From assembly GCA_026416295.1 (NCBI GenBank), contig JAOAFL010000139.1, positions 1-32,010 on the forward strand: a stretch of 32,010 bases of DNA, given 5' to 3'. Every line of letters starts with the position of its first letter. The stretch's first letter is position 1. The stretch is from Burkholderiales bacterium (GTDB lineage Bacteria > Pseudomonadota > Gammaproteobacteria > Burkholderiales > SG8-39). The position numbers and the translations under genes were made by a program. This document shows positions 24,151 through 31,711 of this stretch, piece after piece. Below the pieces are notes generated by a model that saw nothing but the letters and a program-made list of their open reading frames with translations, did no database searches and had not been told where the DNA came from.

Positions 24151-24511
24151 ATGACACCCCGGATCGCCGCCACGCAGGCCGCCGCCGCCGGACGGGTGCC
24201 CGCTCGATGGCTGTCTCGAGTTCCTGTCGCGTGCGTGGACCGTGCGCATCCTGTGGTACCTCGCGATGGGACCGCGCAAGTTCGGCGAGCTGCGCCGCGA
24301 CCTCGGGCGGATCTCGTCCAAGGTGCTGACCGATCGCCTGCGCAGGATGGAGGCGCAGGGCGTGGTGGTACGCAAGGTGCTCGCGGGCAAGCCGCGGCAG
24401 GTCGAGTACCGGTTGAGCGCGCTGGGCGAGGAGTTCTGCCCGGTCCTCGAGGCGATGCGGCAGGTCGCGGAGAAGCTGCAGAAAAATCACCCTCCCCGCG
24501 TTCAGCGGTGA
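24151..24511 (+). pseudogene. HxlR family regulator, apparently frameshifted
   Basis: A winged-helix HxlR/YodB-type regulator. ATG 24151 follows AGGGAG with 8 bases of spacing and encodes MTPRIAATQAAAAGR, then the frame is lost. In the next frame CPLDGCLEFLSRAWTVRILWYL, a typical HxlR start with two cysteines, continues to the stop at 24511 (FGELRRDLGRISSKVLTDRLRRME, then the wing VVVRKVLAGKPRQVEYRLS). Removing one G from the GGG at 24194-24196 joins them into a normal protein of about 119 residues. Otherwise only a shortened 89-residue form from GTG 24242 could be made, without the cysteines. It may be a real mutation or a sequencing error. It is divergent from wrbA. Confidence 0.75.
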
Positions 24512-24676
24512 GCGGTGCGCGGTGCGAAGATCGTGGCGCGGCACCCCTCGAGCGCGCCACCCGCGCAAAAGCGTTGCGGCCGTCTGGCGGTTGCCCGCGA
24601 GCGCTTCGGTTCGCACCAGCCGCTGCACCGACGCCGCAGGGCGACAGCCGCCCCTCGAGCGACGCGTTGACGCGTC

Positions 24677-25174
24677 TCAGACGAGCGTAAGGACTTCGAT
24701 TTCGCGAAAGCGCGCAAAGTCGCGGTCGAAGGTGACGAGCCGCAGGCCGGCGCTGCGCGCAAAGGCCGCAAGGTATGCGTCGGTCCACAGCCTCGGCGCA
24801 AACCACGGCTCGCGAACGTACTCAGCGAGCACTTCCTCGCAGCCCGGCGGCTCCGGCGCGAGTTCCACCTCGGGAAGCGCAAGCAGCGCGAGATAGCGCT
24901 CGAACGCCTCCTTCGGCGAGAGCGCGCCATCGCCCATCAGTTTCGGCTGGGTGAGCAGCCGCACGAACCCGAGCATCGTCACGCGGCAGAAGTGGATCGC
25001 CGGCGCGCGCACAGCCTCTTCGCGCCAGTAGCGGCGTGCGCGCTCGAAGTGCGGGTGTGCCTCGACCGACAAGGCGAGCCAGACGTTGAGATCCGGCAGG
25101 TCGCCGGCGCGAAAATACGCCGGGGCCGGAGGCTCAGCGCTTTGCCGCGCGCGCGTCGGTGAGCGAATCGGCAA
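24677..25174 (-). CDS. VapC-like PIN domain toxin (module 2)
   Basis: A second PIN-domain toxin, unrelated in detail to module 1. The core LPDLNVWLALSVEAHPHFERARRYW starts the domain; WTDAYLAAFARSAGLRLVTFDRDFARF holds the later acidic residues. The start is unclear. No ATG, GTG or TTG lies between the antitoxin stop and LPDLNVW, so translation starts either at ATG 25174, overlapping the antitoxin by 41 bases, or at a rare codon. The upstream gene encodes a ribbon-helix-helix antitoxin. The 165 bases on its other side (24512-24676) hold no recognised feature. Confidence 0.85.
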   Translation of the reverse strand: MPIRSPTRARQSAEPPAPAYFRAGDLPDLNVWLALSVEAHPHFERARRYWREEAVRAPAIHFCRVTMLGFVRLLTQPKLMGDGALSPKEAFERYLALLALPEVELAPEPPGCEEVLAEYVREPWFAPRLWTDAYLAAFARSAGLRLVTFDRDFARFREIEVLTLV

Positions 25175-25394
25175 GCGCGGCGAGCTCTGCGTTGCTGTAG
25201 GACTTCATCTTGCCTGCGCCGCGTACCGGCGCGGGCAACCGGCTCGGCGTGCGGCGAAGCTCGGTCGCCTCGCTCGCGGCAAGGCCGCGCTGCAGCAGGT
25301 GAGTGACGAGCGCCTTGAGCGTCGTGCCCTTTAGCGCGGCGCGCGCCTTCAGGGCGCGGAAGAGGTCCTCGGGCAGATCCACGGTCGTGCGCAT
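25134..25394 (-). CDS. ribbon-helix-helix VapB-like antitoxin (module 2)
   Basis: An 86-residue antitoxin. The N-terminus MRTTVDLPEDLFRALKARAALKGTTLKALVTHLLQRGL is a ribbon-helix-helix DNA-binding fold (beta strand RTTVDLP, two helices). The C-terminal part (AGKMKSYSNAELAALADSL) would neutralise the PIN toxin encoded next. ATG 25394 is inside the first of three 8-base repeats, which suggests autoregulation. This is a different antitoxin class from module 1, so the two modules were acquired separately. Confidence 0.88.
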   Translation of the reverse strand: MRTTVDLPEDLFRALKARAALKGTTLKALVTHLLQRGLAASEATELRRTPSRLPAPVRGAGKMKSYSNAELAALADSLTDARAAKR

Positions 25395-25413
25395 AAACGC
25401 ATATTAGCATATC
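25391..25413. promoter_or_regulatory. three 8-base GCATA repeats at the antitoxin 2 start
   Basis: GCATAAAC, GCATATTA and GCATATCC follow each other at exact 8-base spacing at 25391, 25399 and 25407. On the reverse strand they include a TAATAT -10-like element and the antitoxin ATG. Ribbon-helix-helix proteins often bind evenly spaced short repeats, so this is a candidate operator. Confidence 0.45.
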
Positions 25414-25442
25414 CCGAGCGCCCGGCCAGCGGCCCGCCGGGG

Positions 25443-27224
25443 TCAGGGGGACCCTCCGAGCCGCAGGAGCCCCTCCGCGAGCTCCAGCACATCATCCGGC
25501 CAGTAGTCCATCGGCCGCGGCCGGCGCGCGTCAGCCTCTTCGCACGGCCGGCAGGCAAGCACTGGAAGGATCCAGCGCGCCGGCACGGCGTCGCGCCCCC
25601 AAAAGGCGCCGGCGAGCGCCCCGGCGATCGCTGCGTTGGTGTCGGTGTCGCCGCCTTCGGCGACGGTCGCGACGATCGCGCTTTCGAAATCCGCCGCATG
25701 GCGAAGCTGCCGGAAGGCGTTCTGGAGCGCGATCAGCACCTCGCCTTGCCGGGACAGAAAATCGCGCGGCGCATCGCCCGCCGCACCGCGCTCGATCGCC
25801 TCGCGCGCGGCGCCCGAGCTGTGCGCACGCGCCGCAGCGAGCATCGCCTCCGGATCGCCCGAGGCGATGCCTGCGGCGATCGCGGCGGCGAACCCGGCGC
25901 AGGCCTCGACGCACACCGGGTTCGGGTGCGTCAGGCGCGAGTCCTCGCGCGCGGCCGCGGCCGCGCGCGCCGGATCGCCCGCCGCCCAGACGCCGATCGG
26001 CGAAACGCGCGTCAACGATCCGCTCGCCTGGCTCTCCGGGTCGGGTCGCCCTGCGAGTGCCGCGCGGGTCGTCGCGCCGACGTCGAACGGCCGCGACGCG
26101 AGCCAGCCACGGTAGGCGGCGAGCGCCGCCTCGGCGTCGTAGCGCCCCGCGCGCAGGATCGCGCGCGCGAGGGCGAGCGCGAGCTCCGTGTCGTCGGTCG
26201 GCTGGCCGGCGATCGTTCCCCACGTGCCCCCGTCTGCGAGATCTCGAACGCCTTGCGGATACGCTTTTGCGATCGCCCGTGCGTCCTGGAATTCGACGAG
26301 CGAGCCGAGGCTGTCGCCGATCGCCTGACCGAGCAGGCAGCCCTGCGCGCGCGCAAGCCGCGCGCCGTCCGCGACCGCCGGAAAGCCGGTCCGCACCCGC
26401 GGCTCGCCCTTCGGCGCCGCGGCGACCTCCGCCCAGCGGATGCGCGCGAGCGCCCGGGCCGCCTCCGGCGCACCGGCGATACAGCCGCTCACGCGCGCCC
26501 GGTCGTCGCCCGAGAAGGCGATTTCACGCCCCTCCGCATCCAGCACGACGCCACCGGCGGCGCGAAGGAGCGCCGCGCCCGCGGCGATGTCGTGTTCGTG
26601 CACCCCGTGCGCGGAGACCGCAGCGACGCCGTCGCCCGCCGCGACGCGCGCAAGGCGATGCGCGATGCTCGACATCGCGACGAAGCGAGCGGGCGCGACC
26701 GCGCGCGCGAACGCGCGCGGACGCAGCGCCGCGGACTCGGTGCACCAGACGATTTCGCCCGCGGCGAGCCGCCGGGCCGACAGATCGACGGGGTTCGGAC
26801 GACCGTTGCGCAGCGGCGGCCCCGCGCCTTCGGCCCAGGCGAACGTCTCTCGGCCGCGGTCGGGCGAAAGCGGCGAGTGCACGACGCCGAGCACCGGCGC
26901 CGAGCCGCGCAGAAGCGCGACCGACACCGCCGAGCCGCGCCAGCCCTTCAGAAAATCGCTCGTGCCGTCGTGGGGATCCACCACCCAGCGCCAGCCGGCG
27001 ACGCGGCCCGGGGAGAGCCCGGTTTCCTCGCCGACGAAATCGCAGTCGAGCGCGCGCTGTAGCGCCGCGCGCAGCATCTCCTCCATCTCGACGTCCACCG
27101 GCGCCTTGCCGCGCTCGCCGCGCGGGCCGGCCGGCCGATGGAACTCTTCGTACAGGCGCTCGCCGGCGGCCTCGGCCGCAGCGACCGCGGCGTTCAGTAC
27201 CGTGGCGAGCGAATCGGGTGCCAC
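25443..27224 (-). CDS. fusion of IMPase-like phosphatase and ADP-ribosylglycohydrolase-like domains
   Basis: A 593-residue two-domain protein. Residues 1-260 are an inositol-monophosphatase-like Mg phosphatase (GEE 65-67, DPHDGTSDF 83-91, and EHDIAAG with Asp212). Residues 285-590 are an ADP-ribosylglycohydrolase (DraG/ARH) fold: IGDSLG near 302, QPTDDTE 341-347, SPIGVWA and GGDTDTNAA 524-532, which supply the binuclear-metal aspartates. Both halves keep their catalytic residues. GTG 27224 is chosen because it lies 14 bases after the reductase stop and just before IMPase homology; the frame is open further upstream but out of phase with the real gene there. The substrate is unknown; a phosphorylated ADP-ribose-like or ribosyl compound would use both activities. 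It is last in the operon. Confidence 0.87.
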   Translation of the reverse strand: MAPDSLATVLNAAVAAAEAAGERLYEEFHRPAGPRGERGKAPVDVEMEEMLRAALQRALDCDFVGEETGLSPGRVAGWRWVVDPHDGTSDFLKGWRGSAVSVALLRGSAPVLGVVHSPLSPDRGRETFAWAEGAGPPLRNGRPNPVDLSARRLAAGEIVWCTESAALRPRAFARAVAPARFVAMSSIAHRLARVAAGDGVAAVSAHGVHEHDIAAGAALLRAAGGVVLDAEGREIAFSGDDRARVSGCIAGAPEAARALARIRWAEVAAAPKGEPRVRTGFPAVADGARLARAQGCLLGQAIGDSLGSLVEFQDARAIAKAYPQGVRDLADGGTWGTIAGQPTDDTELALALARAILRAGRYDAEAALAAYRGWLASRPFDVGATTRAALAGRPDPESQASGSLTRVSPIGVWAAGDPARAAAAAREDSRLTHPNPVCVEACAGFAAAIAAGIASGDPEAMLAAARAHSSGAAREAIERGAAGDAPRDFLSRQGEVLIALQNAFRQLRHAADFESAIVATVAEGGDTDTNAAIAGALAGAFWGRDAVPARWILPVLACRPCEEADARRPRPMDYWPDDVLELAEGLLRLGGSP

Positions 27225-27238
27225 GCGCGCATCCGCCG

Positions 27239-28369
27239 CTAGGTTGCGGGCGCCGCCTCGCGCGGCCGCGCGAGCCTCGCGCCGGGCCACACCGACGGAT
27301 GGCTTCTCGCGTACTGCGGCGGATAGTCGAGCTTGACGCCGAAATGATCCGCCGCGTGCCAGACCCAGCGCGGGTTGTCGAGCAGCGCGCGCGCGATCGC
27401 CACCATGTCGGCTTTGCCCGCGGCGAGGATGTCCTCGGCCTGCTGCGGCTCGACGATCATCCCGACGGCGCGCACGGCGAGCCCCGGCACCGCCCGCCTG
27501 ACCGCTTCCGCGAACGGCACTTGATAGCCGGCCTCGACCTTCAGGTTCTGATACGGCACCAGGCCCCCCGAAGACACGCACAGGTAGTCGAAGCCGATCG
27601 CATGCAGCTCGCGCGCATACGCGATCGTCTCTTCGAGCGTCCATCCGCCCTCGGCCCAGTCCACGGCGCTCACGCGCGCGCCGAGTGCGCGACTTCGCGG
27701 CCAGACGTCGCGCAGCGCGCGCGCCACCGCGAGCGGAAAGCGCATGCGGTTTTCGAGGCTGCCGCCGTATTCGTCCGTGCGCCGGTTCGAAAGCGGAGAC
27801 AGGAACTCGTGCAGCAGATAGCCGTGCGCCGCGTGCAGCTCGATCGCGTCGAGCCCGATGCGCAGTGCCCGGGCCGCTGCGGAAGCGAACGCCCCGACGA
27901 GCGCCTCGAGGTCGGCCTTCGAAAGCTCGCGCGGCGCTGGCCAGTCGCGATCGAACGCAATCGCCGAGGGCGCGACCGTCTGCCACGGCGACTCCCCCGG
28001 CCCGAGCGGCCGCCCGCCCTGCCAGGGTACCTGCGCCGAGCCCTTGCGGCCGGCGTGCGCGAGCTGCACGCCGATCGGCGAGCGCGTAAGCCGCCGGCAG
28101 GCGTCCACCACGCGCTTCATCGCCGCCTCGGCGTTGTCGGTGTAGAGGCCGGTACAGCCGTGCGAGATACGGCCCTCGCGCGCGACCGCGGTCGCCTCGA
28201 TCATGACGAGCCCCGCGCCGGAGACGGCGAGGTTGCCGAGATGGATCAGATGCCAGTCGTTCATCGCGCCGTCGTCGGCCGAGTACTGGCACATCGGCGA
28301 GACCGCGATGCGGTTGGGCAGCGTCACGCCGCCGAGCTGGATCGGGGTAAATAGCCTAGGGTGCGGCAA
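27239..28369 (-). CDS. NADH:flavin oxidoreductase (old yellow enzyme, YqjM-like)
   Basis: An FMN ene-reductase of the thermophilic-like/YqjM class, about 376 residues. It has LFTPIQLGGVTLPNRIAVSPMCQYSA with the class-typical Cys27, QLAHAGRKGS, the substrate-anion pair in ELHAAHGYLLHEFLSP, and RTDEYGGSLENR. It reduces activated C=C bonds with NAD(P)H. The start is proposed as TTG 28369, which overlaps the pxpA stop by 14 bases and gives the normal N-terminus; ATG 28414 would add 15 residues and a longer overlap. It follows the 5-oxoprolinase genes in the operon. Confidence 0.92.
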   Translation of the reverse strand: MPHPRLFTPIQLGGVTLPNRIAVSPMCQYSADDGAMNDWHLIHLGNLAVSGAGLVMIEATAVAREGRISHGCTGLYTDNAEAAMKRVVDACRRLTRSPIGVQLAHAGRKGSAQVPWQGGRPLGPGESPWQTVAPSAIAFDRDWPAPRELSKADLEALVGAFASAAARALRIGLDAIELHAAHGYLLHEFLSPLSNRRTDEYGGSLENRMRFPLAVARALRDVWPRSRALGARVSAVDWAEGGWTLEETIAYARELHAIGFDYLCVSSGGLVPYQNLKVEAGYQVPFAEAVRRAVPGLAVRAVGMIVEPQQAEDILAAGKADMVAIARALLDNPRWVWHAADHFGVKLDYPPQYARSHPSVWPGARLARPREAAPAT

Positions 28370-29111
28370 CGGTGATTCCTTTCTCCGAAAACGCCCGGCG
28401 CAGTGCGCGCGCAAAGCGCGCCGCGCCCGGCTGGTCGCCGTGCAGGCACAGGGTTCCGACCGAGACCGGCACGCGCCTGCCCGTGAGACTCGTCACGTGC
28501 CCTTCCTCGATCATCGCGAGCGCCTGCGCGACCGCCCGCGACTCGTCTTCGATCAACGCGCCGGGCGAGCCACGCGGCGCGAGCGTGCCGTCGTCTGCGT
28601 AGCCGCGGTCGGCGAAACCTTCGCCGATCGCCGGCACCCCGAGCCGCTCGGCGCACGCGATCATGCGGCTGCCGGCGAGCCCGTAGAGCATGACGCCGGC
28701 GCCGAGGTCCCTCACCGCACGCGCCATCGCTTCCGACAACGCCTCGTCGTTCGCGGCCATGTTGTAGAGCGCGCCGTGGCACTTCACGTGGTGCAGCCGC
28801 GCGCCGGCCGCGCGCGCGAACGCTTCCACCGCGCCCGCCTGGTAGAGCACGAGGTCGTAGAGCTCCTGGGGGGTGATTCTCATCGCGCGCCGGCCGAAGC
28901 CCATCAGGTCGGGGAGCGACGGATGCGCGCCGACCGCAACGCCGTGGTCCACCGCAAGCCGCACGGTCGTTCGGATCGTCGCCGGATCGCCCGCGTGAAA
29001 ACCGCAGGCGATGTTCGCCGAGCTGATGTAGGGCATCACCTCGGCGTCGGCGCCCATCTTCCAGGCGCCGAAGCTCTCGCCCATGTCGCAGTTGAGGTCG
29101 ATGCGTTTCAT
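28356..29111 (-). CDS. pxpA: 5-oxoprolinase subunit PxpA (LamB/YcsF family)
   Basis: A 251-residue LamB/YcsF-family protein, the metal-dependent subunit of prokaryotic 5-oxoprolinase. With PxpB and PxpC it opens 5-oxo-L-proline to glutamate using ATP. Landmarks are RIDLNCDMGESFGAWKMG, SANIACGFHAGDP, GVAVGAHPSLPD, HHVKCHGALYNM and EGFADRGYADDGTL. ATG 29111 overlaps the pxpC stop by four bases (ATGA). The order pxpB-pxpC-pxpA is a common one. Confidence 0.95.
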   Translation of the reverse strand: MKRIDLNCDMGESFGAWKMGADAEVMPYISSANIACGFHAGDPATIRTTVRLAVDHGVAVGAHPSLPDLMGFGRRAMRITPQELYDLVLYQAGAVEAFARAAGARLHHVKCHGALYNMAANDEALSEAMARAVRDLGAGVMLYGLAGSRMIACAERLGVPAIGEGFADRGYADDGTLAPRGSPGALIEDESRAVAQALAMIEEGHVTSLTGRRVPVSVGTLCLHGDQPGAARFARALRRAFSEKGITVAAP

Positions 29112-30130
29112 GTCCCGTAGCTCCATGCGAGCGCGCGAAGCGCCCGCCGCATGCGCTCGCGCTGCGCGCGCCGCAGCGCCACCGCCTCGGCGAGCGTGCA
29201 CCGAGCGAACCGCAACGTCTGCCCGGGCGCGAGCTGCGCAAGGCGCGCCACGTCCGCGCTCGCGATCTCGGCGATCCTGGGATAGCCGCCGGTGGTCTGG
29301 TGGTCGGCCATCAGCGCGATCGGCTGCCCGTTCGCGGGCACCTGCACGGTGCCGAGGCAGGTGGGCTCGGAGTGTATCTCGCCCGATGCGGCGCGCGCCA
29401 GCGCCGGACCGCCCAGCCGGAACCCCATGCGGTTGGAGTCCGGGAGCACCTTCCACGTCGCCTCGAAAAACGCGCGGCGCGACGCTGCTTCGAAGAGCGC
29501 GTGGTGTCGGCCTTCCATCGCGTGCACCGTGATCGGTTCGCGCTCTGGAAGCGTGAGCGCCGGCACCGACCAGCCGACGCTCGCACCGCCGCCCGCCGTC
29601 CGGCGCTTTTCGGGCAGCGCCCCGTAGCGCTTGCGGGCGATGTCTGCTGCATCCGCGGCAAGCGGCACGAGGTCGCCCGGGCGCAGCGCCCGGCCCTCGA
29701 AGCCGCCGAACGCGGCCGGAAGAAAGGTGCTGCGGCTGCCGAGCACCGGGGGCACCGCGATCCCGCCTGCCACTGCAAGGCAGGCGCGCGCGCCTGCGCG
29801 TGCCGCCCCGATCGCGAGCCTCGCGCCCTGTTCGACGAGCACCGGCCGGTCGAGCGGAAGCGGCGCGCCGTCGAGCCGCGCTTCGAAGCGCGCGCCGCAG
29901 AGGGCAACGAGCGCCGCGCAGCCGAACTCCAGTTCCGGTCCGATGAGCGTGATCTCGAGCGCCGCAGCCTCGGGCCGGTTTCCGACGAGCGCGTTCGCGA
30001 TCGCGAGCGCGACCGGATCCATCGCGCCTCCGGGCACGACCCCGAGATGCTGAAGGCCGTAGCGTCCTGCGTCCTGCACCGTGGTGAGGAGGCCGGGCTT
30101 GGCGACCCGGATCCAGGCGCCGCCGCTCAT
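29108..30130 (-). CDS. pxpC: 5-oxoprolinase subunit PxpC (KipA-like, biotin-dependent carboxyltransferase fold)
   Basis: A 340-residue member of the AHS2/KipA family. It has VAKPGLLTTVQDAGRYGLQHLGVVPGGAMDPVA at the N-terminus, LAVAGGIAVPPVLGSRST, and near the C-terminus DSNRMGFRLGGPAL followed by GTVQVPANGQPIALMADHQTTGGYPRIAEI. Together with PxpB it forms the ATP-using partner of PxpA; the same fold occurs in urea and allophanate carboxylases. It starts within the pxpB stop (ATGA) and ends within the pxpA start. Confidence 0.95.
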   Translation of the reverse strand: MSGGAWIRVAKPGLLTTVQDAGRYGLQHLGVVPGGAMDPVALAIANALVGNRPEAAALEITLIGPELEFGCAALVALCGARFEARLDGAPLPLDRPVLVEQGARLAIGAARAGARACLAVAGGIAVPPVLGSRSTFLPAAFGGFEGRALRPGDLVPLAADAADIARKRYGALPEKRRTAGGGASVGWSVPALTLPEREPITVHAMEGRHHALFEAASRRAFFEATWKVLPDSNRMGFRLGGPALARAASGEIHSEPTCLGTVQVPANGQPIALMADHQTTGGYPRIAEIASADVARLAQLAPGQTLRFARCTLAEAVALRRAQRERMRRALRALAWSYGT

Positions 30131-30828
30131 TTCAGCCGCTCGAACTGCGCGGCATCGATCGGAACGAACCGCACGCGATCGCCGGGAGCGAGCAGGCTCG
30201 GCGGCTCGCGCCGCGGATCGAAGAGCGAAAGCGGCGTGCGGCCGATCACGTTCCAGCCGCCGGGCGTCTCGAAGGAGTAGATCGCGGTCTGTGCGTTCGC
30301 GATCGCGACCGAACCGGCGGGCACGCGCGTGCGCGGCGTCGCGCGGCGCGCGAGCGAAAGCTTCGGATCGAGCCCGCCGAGATACGGCTGGCCGGGCGAA
30401 AAACCCACCATCAGCACCCGGTGCTCGGCGGCCGCATGCCGGCGCGCGATCTCGGCCGGCGCAAGGCCGGTCTTTTGCGCCACCTCCGCCATGTCGAGCG
30501 CGAACGGCGCTTCGTAGCACACCGGCACCTCGACGAGGCGCCCGCCATCGGTCAGCCTCGGCACCTCGCGCTCGCACTCGGCAAGCAGCTCCGCGCAGCG
30601 CCCGAGCGGATCGTCCGGAAGCTCCGGATGCTCCGGGTCGAAGTGAAGCGCGATCCCGGTGAGCGCCGGCACGATGTCGCGGATCCAGGGGATCCGGCGC
30701 GCGCGAAGCGCCGCGGCGAGCGCCTGAAGCGCCCGGTTCGTCTCGAGGTCGAGCGCGTCGCCCGCGTCGGCGAAGGCGGCGCAGTCGCCGAGTGGCTCGA
30801 TCCGCAGCCTTGCGACGATCTTCGTCAG
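30127..30828 (-). CDS. pxpB: 5-oxoprolinase subunit PxpB (KipI-like)
   Basis: The AHS1/KipI-family subunit of 5-oxoprolinase, about 233 residues. Homology begins at RIEPLGDCAAFADAGD and includes VLMVGFSPGQPYLGGLDPKLSLARRATPRTRVPAGSVAIANAQTAIYSFETPGGWNVIGRTPL. No ATG, GTG or TTG lies near the expected start. The proposed start is CTG 30828, which overlaps the upstream stop (CTGA) and adds 9 residues before RIEPLGD; a second CTG lies 7 codons later. Translation probably depends on coupling to the upstream hydratase gene. Confidence 0.88.
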   Translation of the reverse strand: MTKIVARLRIEPLGDCAAFADAGDALDLETNRALQALAAALRARRIPWIRDIVPALTGIALHFDPEHPELPDDPLGRCAELLAECEREVPRLTDGGRLVEVPVCYEAPFALDMAEVAQKTGLAPAEIARRHAAAEHRVLMVGFSPGQPYLGGLDPKLSLARRATPRTRVPAGSVAIANAQTAIYSFETPGGWNVIGRTPLSLFDPRREPPSLLAPGDRVRFVPIDAAQFERLK

Positions 30829-31421
30829 GCGACCTTCGGTACCGCGACGCCGATCATCGCGTCGCGCGTGACGATCGAGGCGAGCCGCTCCTCGCTCCAG
30901 CCCTCGGTGCCCGCCGGGCGCATCGGCAGCACCATGTAGCGCATGTCGGCGGTCGAATCGTGCACGCGGATGCGCACCGTCTCGGGCAGCACCAGCCCGA
31001 ACTCGGCGAGCACCGCGCGCGGTTCGCGCACCATGCGCGCGCGGTATTCGCGCGACTTGTACCAGTCGGGCGGAAGGCCGAGGAGCATCCGCGGATAGCA
31101 CGAGCAGAGCGTGCACACGATCGCGTTGTGCACTTCGGGCGTGTTCTCCACGACGACGAGTCGCAACGCCGGCAGATCGAACCCCAGCTCCTCGCAGGCG
31201 CGCGTGCCGTCGGCGAGAAGCCGCGCCTTGAACGCCGGATCGGTCCAGGCGCGCGCGACCACCCGAGCGCCGCGCTCAGGGCCCCGACGGCGCATGTCCT
31301 CGACCGCCGCATCCACCTCGGCGTCGGTGAGGACGCCTTTTTCGACGAGGAGCTCGCGCAGGCTCACTTCCATCAGCTGGAAGTAGCTGAGCGGCCGGTA
31401 GGTTCCGCGGTCCTCGTTCAC
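30825..31421 (-). CDS. nitrile hydratase alpha / thiocyanate hydrolase gamma-type subunit
   Basis: The metal-binding subunit of a nitrile-hydratase-superfamily enzyme, 198 residues. The metal motif VCTLCSCYP is at residues 102-110, with Cys103, Cys106 and Cys108; the threonine after the first cysteine is typical of the cobalt type. LGLPPDWYKSREYRARMVREPRAVLAEFG and the tail TEGWSEERLASIVTRDAMIGV fit the family. Nitrile hydratases turn nitriles into amides; thiocyanate hydrolases turn thiocyanate into carbonyl sulfide and ammonia. Sequence alone does not separate them. The start is GTG 31421, overlapping the preceding gene by four bases. No activator gene is in the window. Confidence 0.9.
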   Translation of the reverse strand: MNEDRGTYRPLSYFQLMEVSLRELLVEKGVLTDAEVDAAVEDMRRRGPERGARVVARAWTDPAFKARLLADGTRACEELGFDLPALRLVVVENTPEVHNAIVCTLCSCYPRMLLGLPPDWYKSREYRARMVREPRAVLAEFGLVLPETVRIRVHDSTADMRYMVLPMRPAGTEGWSEERLASIVTRDAMIGVAVPKVA

Positions 31422-31711
31422 GCCGGCTCCAGCCAGTGCTGGTAGAGCTCGACCTCGACGACGTCGTGCGCCGGCCCGCGGTAGTCCGGCCAGAGCTCCG
31501 TCTGCCGGAAGCGCACGCGATAAAGCGGCTGCTTCGGCTCGCCCGAGCGCATCTGCGCAAGCTCCTCCGGATTGGCAAAGACCCCGCAGAGCCGCTCGAT
31601 CTCGCCCGTGCGGCCGCGTACGTAGAACGGCGTGCGCACGTGCCCGAGCGGATACGCCGCTCGCACCCGCACGCGGTCACCGGGGCGAAAGATCGGCGTC
31701 GCCTCCGACAC
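31418..31711 (-). CDS. nitrile hydratase beta C-terminal-half subunit (thiocyanate hydrolase alpha-type)
   Basis: A 97-residue protein equal to the C-terminal SH3-like half of the nitrile hydratase beta subunit. It has FRPGDRVRVRAAYPLGHVRTPFYVRGRTGEIERLCGVFANPEELA and ends LYRVRFRQTELWPDYRGPAHDVVEVELYQHWLEPA. The split into a separate gene is the arrangement of thiocyanate hydrolase (SCNase) and of the toyocamycin nitrile hydratase. The start is GTG 31711, overlapping the preceding gene by 35 bases. Confidence 0.9.
   Translation of the reverse strand: MSEATPIFRPGDRVRVRAAYPLGHVRTPFYVRGRTGEIERLCGVFANPEELAQMRSGEPKQPLYRVRFRQTELWPDYRGPAHDVVEVELYQHWLEPA

Noticed and set aside
24512-24676. Possible small RNA or gene between hxlR and toxin 2
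   Set aside because: No promoter, terminator or coding motif could be supported in these 165 bases.
23184-24806. Long reverse frame joining antitoxin 1 to sequence beyond wrbA
   Set aside because: It runs antiparallel or out of frame through wrbA and hxlR and has no family motif upstream of the antitoxin start.
27225-28292. Upstream extension of the IMPase-ARH frame to 28292
   Set aside because: This part is out of phase with the well-supported old-yellow-enzyme gene and shows only low-complexity sequence; IMPase homology begins right after GTG 27224.
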